From contig JAUVDE010000094.1 in the NCBI GenBank assembly GCA_030595485.1, positions 1 to 9,714 of the forward strand: a DNA stretch of 9,714 bases, given 5' to 3'. The stretch comes from Draconibacterium sp. (lineage in GTDB: Bacteria; Bacteroidota; Bacteroidia; Bacteroidales; Prolixibacteraceae). This document shows positions 7,212-9,714 of the stretch, one piece after another (the stretch's first letter is position 1; the number at the start of each line of letters is the position of its first letter). The notes beneath the pieces were generated by a model. That model was not told where the DNA came from. It saw only the letters and a list, made by a program, of their open reading frames with translations, and did no database searches. The translations under genes and the position numbers were made by a program.

Positions 7212-7334
7212 CTAAAAATTATTCATTTTATTTTCTGATTTGTCTTTTTCATTTATACTTCTGCAAAAATTCCTTAAATAGCTATGGCTATTCGCGTCAG
7301 TTTTACTTTGTCTAAATAAAAAATTCATCATCAT
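7212..7334 (-). other. Short open frame (40 codons) in the sigma/fecR gap, coding status doubtful
   Basis: On the minus strand three consecutive ATG codons (from 7334) open a 40-codon frame ending in TAG at 7214-7212. The peptide would begin MMMNFLFRQS and be rich in Asn, Lys and Ser, with one Cys. It has no signal peptide, no membrane helix and no family I recognise. It lies between the inverted-repeat arms, on the same strand as the sigma operon. It may be a chance frame in AT-rich DNA. Confidence 0.15.
7277..7292. other. Small perfect hairpin in the sigma/fecR gap
   Basis: AATAGC (7277-7282), loop TATG, GCTATT (7287-7292) form a perfect 6-bp stem. On the minus strand a run of five T lies 8 nt after the stem. 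This is a weak candidate for partial termination or an mRNA processing site that would lower anti-sigma expression relative to sigma. The stem is short and AT-rich, so this is tentative. Confidence 0.25.
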
Positions 7335-7367
7335 AATTCTAAAGAATAAAATTTAGGTAGCTTCTAT

Positions 7368-7943
7368 CTATTTCGCCTTAAAGCCACAAATTAAAAACAG
7401 AAAGGTGTTGTAATCTTTTAATTTGTCTCGTAAAGTTTTGAAAGCCAGTCCCATTTGAGCTTCAACAGTTTTAATCGAAATTTTAAGTTTTTCGGCAATT
7501 TCGCGGTACTTTAAACCGTCTTCCCTGCTCATTCTAAAAATTTCTTGTCGTTTTTCGGGAAGCGATTGAATACTTTCTTCAATCTTTTTAGCTAAATCAA
7601 CCTCAATAAAATTGTCTTTGAAATTATTTTTTTCAGCCTCCGCAATCATGTGTTGGGCGTACTGTGTTTTTATTTTATTGTGCTTAATAAAGTTCAAACA
7701 CAGGTTTTTTACTGAACGAAAAAGATAATTTTTCAAAGAAGATTCAACAGAAAGCTGATTTTTTTTCTCCCAAAATTTCACAAAAAAATCCTGCACAATT
7801 TCTTCTGCAGCAATTTCATTCTCGATAATTCTTGAGGCGAATACACACAAATGCCCATAATAAGAATTAAAAAGCTGTTCAAAAGCCTTTTCATCTCCTT
7901 TTTGTATGTTTTCAAATTGTGTTTTTTCTTCGAATGGATTCAT
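7368..7943 (-). CDS. ECF-type RNA polymerase sigma-70 factor
   Basis: The 191-aa protein is a group IV (ECF) sigma factor with only regions 2 and 4. Region 2 covers about 20-87 (AFEQLFNSYYGHLCVFA at 20-36; AAEEIVQDFFVKFWEKK at 45-61, the core-binding and -10 recognition part). Region 4 covers about 119-172, with SLPEKRQEIFRMS at 127-139 and the helix-turn-helix KYREIAEKLKISIKTVEAQM at 145-164. A hydrophobic tail (FLFLICGF, 181-188) is common in Bacteroidota relatives. It directs RNA polymerase to a specific promoter set, probably including this locus, when released by the FecR protein encoded downstream. The transporter gene starts divergently 137 bp away. The start at 7943 gives the usual N-terminus; the leader has no Shine-Dalgarno site. 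Confidence 0.93.
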   Translation of the reverse strand: MNPFEEKTQFENIQKGDEKAFEQLFNSYYGHLCVFASRIIENEIAAEEIVQDFFVKFWEKKNQLSVESSLKNYLFRSVKNLCLNFIKHNKIKTQYAQHMIAEAEKNNFKDNFIEVDLAKKIEESIQSLPEKRQEIFRMSREDGLKYREIAEKLKISIKTVEAQMGLAFKTLRDKLKDYNTFLFLICGFKAK

Positions 7944-7951
7944 GAGAAACA

Positions 7952-7972
7952 GTTCTTAGGACGGTTCTAAGG
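7952..7972. repeat. Tandem/inverted 9-bp repeat in the sigma gene leader
   Basis: GTTCTTAGG (7952-7960) is followed 3 bp later by GTTCTAAGG (7964-7972), one base different. The same bases hold an inverted repeat, CTTAG (7955-7959) and CTAAG (7967-7971). It lies 9-29 bp upstream of the sigma ATG, downstream of its possible -7 box, so it could be an operator or a leader hairpin. No matching binding site is known to me. Confidence 0.35.
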
Positions 7973-7976
7973 TAGA

Positions 7977-7984
7977 AAAAAGTA
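7977..7984 (-). promoter_or_regulatory. Weak candidate promoter of the sigma factor gene
   Basis: On the minus strand 7984 to 7977 reads TACTTTTT, one mismatch from TAnnTTTG. The nearest TTTG upstream (8002-7999) is only 14 nt away, too close for a housekeeping promoter. Either this is a weak housekeeping start or the operon uses another sigma factor, possibly its own product. Confidence 0.25.
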
Positions 7985-8030
7985 TAGGGTGATAAAAACA
8001 AAATGATTATGATTAGCAAACAGAAGTCAT

Positions 8031-8060
8031 TTTGACAAACCGATTAAGCTATTACTTTTG
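8031..8060 (+). promoter_or_regulatory. Promoter of the POT-like transporter gene
   Basis: TTTG (8031-8034) and TACTTTTG (8053-8060) are separated by 18 nt, matching both halves of the Bacteroidota housekeeping promoter (TTTG, TAnnTTTG). The start codon lies 20 bp after the -7 box. The A-rich leader AAAAGCTAAATT lacks a Shine-Dalgarno sequence, as usual for the phylum. Confidence 0.65.
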
Positions 8061-8080
8061 TGAGCTTTAAAAGCTAAATT

Positions 8081-9523
8081 ATGACAAACGAGAAGAAAGA
8101 AACCTGGATGTTTCCACGGGCGTTTTGGGTAGCCAACACGGTGGAATTATTTGAACGAGCAGCTTATTACGGAGTCTTTATTGTAATAACGCTTTATTTA
8201 TCGAGAATTATTGGATTTGGAGATATTGAGGCTGCAGCAATTGCAGGAACCTTTTCTGCTATTTTATATCTACTACCAACTTTTGCCGGTGCTTATGCCG
8301 ATAAAATTGGTTTCCGAAAATCGTTGATGCTGGCCTTTGGTTTGCTCACACTCGGTTATGCAGGTATGGGGCTTTTACCAACTTTTTTCGAATCGGCAGG
8401 TTTGGTTGAATATGGCGATAAAACGGTTTTTCATGGTTTAGATACCGCAGCGCAACGTTATGCAATCGTTCCGGTAATGGCATTAATTATTTTAGGAGGT
8501 TCGTTTATTAAATCGGTAATTACCGGAACTGTTGCCAAAGAAACAACGAAAGAAAACCGTGCGCGTGGTTATAGTATTTTCTACGCCATGGTAAATATTG
8601 GTGCCTTTTCGGGTAAAACGATAGTAAAACCTTTACGCGAAGCAATGGGAAATGAAGGTTTAATTTGGATAAGTTATTTCTCGGCAGTAATGACATTACT
8701 GGGTTTTATTGTGGTTTTCTTCATGTTTAAAAGTAAGGAACACGATGGTGAAGGAAAAACAATTGCAGAACTTTGGGCAGCATTTCTTCGTGTAATGTCA
8801 AATACCCGTTTGGTAGTTCTTATTCTAATTATAACAGGCTTTTGGATGGTGCAACACCAAATGTATGCAACCATGCCTAAATATGTTTTACGTTTAGCTG
8901 GCGAGGGAGCTTCTCCATCGTGGTATGCCAACGTAAATCCATTAATTGTATTTACTACTGTAGGTTTTGTAACGCATTTTTTGCGTAAACGAACGGCGCT
9001 GTTTAGTATGACAGTTGGTATGTTTATTATGCCGGTTTCAGCATTATTTATGGCTGCCGGAAACTTGATGCCTGCCGGAAATATTATTGGGATGCACCCG
9101 GTTGCGTTTATGATGGTTGTGGGTATTGCTTTTCAAGGTTTTGCCGAAACTTTTATTTCACCACGTTTCCTTGAATATTTCTCGCTACAAGCTCCAAAGG
9201 GTGAAGAAGGACTGTATCTTGGATTTAGCCATTTACACTCGTTTTTATCATCTATTTTAGGATTTGTAATGTCGGGTGTCTTACTTGAGAAATTCTGTCC
9301 GGATCCTAGGTTGCTTCTTACTTCAGAACAACAAGTAATATTTGAACAGGGAAATATTGAACCGTTGGCATTATTAACGGAAACCCAGAAAATTGAGAAT
9401 TACAGCAATGCACATTATATATGGTATTATTTTGTTGGCATTGCAATAGTATCTGCTGTTGCGCTTATAATTTATGGGTATGTTGTACGTAAATTAGATA
9501 CAAAAAAGGAGATTGCTAGTTAG
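8081..9523 (+). CDS. MFS transporter of the POT/PTR2 type (proton-coupled peptide transporter-like)
   Basis: The 480-aa inner-membrane protein has about twelve predicted helices: about 14-40, 52-72, 79-100, 126-150, 163-182, 195-217, 241-262, 283-300, 306-325, 340-357, 380-400 and 444-468. TM1 carries ELFERAAYYG (22-31), the ExxER...YYG signature of proton-coupled oligopeptide transporters. TM4 carries K144 in GGSFIKS (139-145), where POT proteins have a conserved lysine, and TM5 has FYAMVNIGAF (167-176), like the PTR2 motif. The late segment SPRFLEYFSLQAPKGEEG (360-377) also resembles the family. It seems to lack the two extra helices of many bacterial POTs. Di- or tripeptide uptake with protons is the likely role, but substrate specificity is not proven. 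It is monocistronic, with its own promoter and terminator. Confidence 0.82.
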   Translation: MTNEKKETWMFPRAFWVANTVELFERAAYYGVFIVITLYLSRIIGFGDIEAAAIAGTFSAILYLLPTFAGAYADKIGFRKSLMLAFGLLTLGYAGMGLLPTFFESAGLVEYGDKTVFHGLDTAAQRYAIVPVMALIILGGSFIKSVITGTVAKETTKENRARGYSIFYAMVNIGAFSGKTIVKPLREAMGNEGLIWISYFSAVMTLLGFIVVFFMFKSKEHDGEGKTIAELWAAFLRVMSNTRLVVLILIITGFWMVQHQMYATMPKYVLRLAGEGASPSWYANVNPLIVFTTVGFVTHFLRKRTALFSMTVGMFIMPVSALFMAAGNLMPAGNIIGMHPVAFMMVVGIAFQGFAETFISPRFLEYFSLQAPKGEEGLYLGFSHLHSFLSSILGFVMSGVLLEKFCPDPRLLLTSEQQVIFEQGNIEPLALLTETQKIENYSNAHYIWYYFVGIAIVSAVALIIYGYVVRKLDTKKEIAS

Positions 9524-9545
9524 CAAAATTTAAAAATATTTGAAG

Positions 9546-9586
9546 ACCCGTTTCATTGTAACTTGCTTACAGGGAACGGGTTTTTT
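9546..9586 (+). terminator. Rho-independent terminator of the transporter gene
   Basis: ACCCGTT (9546-9552) pairs with AACGGGT (9575-9581). Inside, TGTAA (9557-9561) pairs with TTACA (9567-9571) around a 5-nt loop. The stem is followed by six T residues (9581-9586). It lies 22 bp after the transporter stop codon. Confidence 0.85.
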
Positions 9587-9637
9587 ATTGAATTAGTGAG
9601 TTCTAATATTGTAAGTAATCAATTTCTTAAAATTGTT

Positions 9638-9668
9638 TTTGGGAATTCAACTGAAATACTTAGTTTTG
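9638..9668 (+). promoter_or_regulatory. Promoter of the tRNA-Leu gene
   Basis: TTTG (9638-9641) and TAGTTTTG (9661-9668) are spaced by 19 nt, a full match to the Bacteroidota housekeeping promoter. The tRNA begins 26 bp after the -7 box. Nothing else is visible between the terminator and this promoter. Confidence 0.65.
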
Positions 9669-9694
9669 CAGACCAATTTCCAATAAGGAAGTTT

Positions 9695-9714
9695 GCCCGG
9701 ATGGCGGAATTGGT
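9695..9714 (+). tRNA. tRNA-Leu, 5' end only (cut by the window edge)
   Basis: The last 20 bases, GCCCGGATGGCGGAATTGGT, are the acceptor strand (GCCCGGA), the TG linker and the start of a D arm with the GGT typical of class II tRNAs. This 5' end is characteristic of bacterial tRNA-Leu. The anticodon lies outside the window, so the isoacceptor cannot be given. The well-placed promoter supports the call. Confidence 0.8.

Larger units (their letters stand above)
7203..7365. repeat. 22-bp imperfect inverted repeats bracketing the sigma/anti-sigma gap
   Basis: Arm 1 (7203-7224) begins AGAAGCTATCTA; the reverse complement of arm 2 (7344-7365) begins AGAAGCTACCTA. Over 22 positions 19 agree. The arms sit 163 bp apart end to end and nearly fill the gap between the sigma stop codon (7368) and fecR. 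The shape is like a small MITE, but I see no convincing target-site duplication. Alternatively the two arms could pair in the sigma-fecR mRNA. Inside is a perfect small hairpin at 7277-7292. Confidence 0.45.

Noticed and set aside
7088..7315. 75-codon plus-strand frame starting inside fecR and crossing the gap
   Set aside because: Its first half is antisense to the fecR 5' end, the rest is AT-rich filler giving Phe/Tyr-rich sequence, and no promoter or known family is seen.
7368..7405. Hydrophobic end of the sigma factor as a membrane anchor
   Set aside because: Short hydrophobic tails are common at the C-terminus of Bacteroidota ECF sigma factors, and eight residues cannot span a membrane.

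Overview
The window looks chromosomal and comes from a member of the Bacteroidota, probably a Marinilabiliales/Prolixibacteraceae-like relative (the family level is a guess). The evidence is AT-rich DNA, A/T-rich leaders without Shine-Dalgarno sites, several perfect or near-perfect TAnnTTTG -7 promoter elements, and phylum-typical families: FecR with a DUF4974-like tail, STN and CarboxypepD_reg-like domains, and the rbfA/FtsX-type permease pair. No insertion sequence, phage gene, rRNA or CRISPR array is visible.

Layout. Positions 1-196 are non-coding: the probable promoter of a leftward gene lying off the window, a parS-like CACGTG site, and a strong hairpin after tdh. From 197 to 7943 every gene is on the minus strand. 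In transcription order these are: ECF sigma factor (7943-7368), a 202-bp gap, FecR-type anti-sigma factor (7165-6113), an STN + double retropepsin + PDZ protein (6100-4535), an STN + CarboxypepD-like protein (4522-2981), rbfA (2926-2582), a LolC/E-type ABC permease (2533-1301) and L-threonine 3-dehydrogenase tdh (1225-197). A divergent 137-bp promoter region separates the sigma gene from a plus-strand POT/PTR-like proton-coupled transporter (8081-9523). That gene is followed by a hairpin terminator, a tRNA-type promoter and the first 20 bases of a tRNA-Leu cut by the window edge.

How the genes may work together. The sigma/FecR pair is the classic cell-surface signalling cassette, which in this phylum normally sits beside a SusC-type TonB receptor whose N-terminal STN domain talks to FecR. 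Here no TonB receptor follows. Instead, two tightly spaced genes (12-bp gaps) encode exported proteins that each begin with an STN module. One carries a single-chain aspartic protease with two DTG motifs plus a PDZ domain. The FecR C-terminus has the same STN-like pattern. The most interesting reading, which is inference, is a receptor-less or protease-linked variant of FecR signalling, in which the protease-PDZ protein senses a signal or processes the anti-sigma factor. The other genes (rbfA, permease, tdh, transporter, tRNA) are ordinary housekeeping genes.
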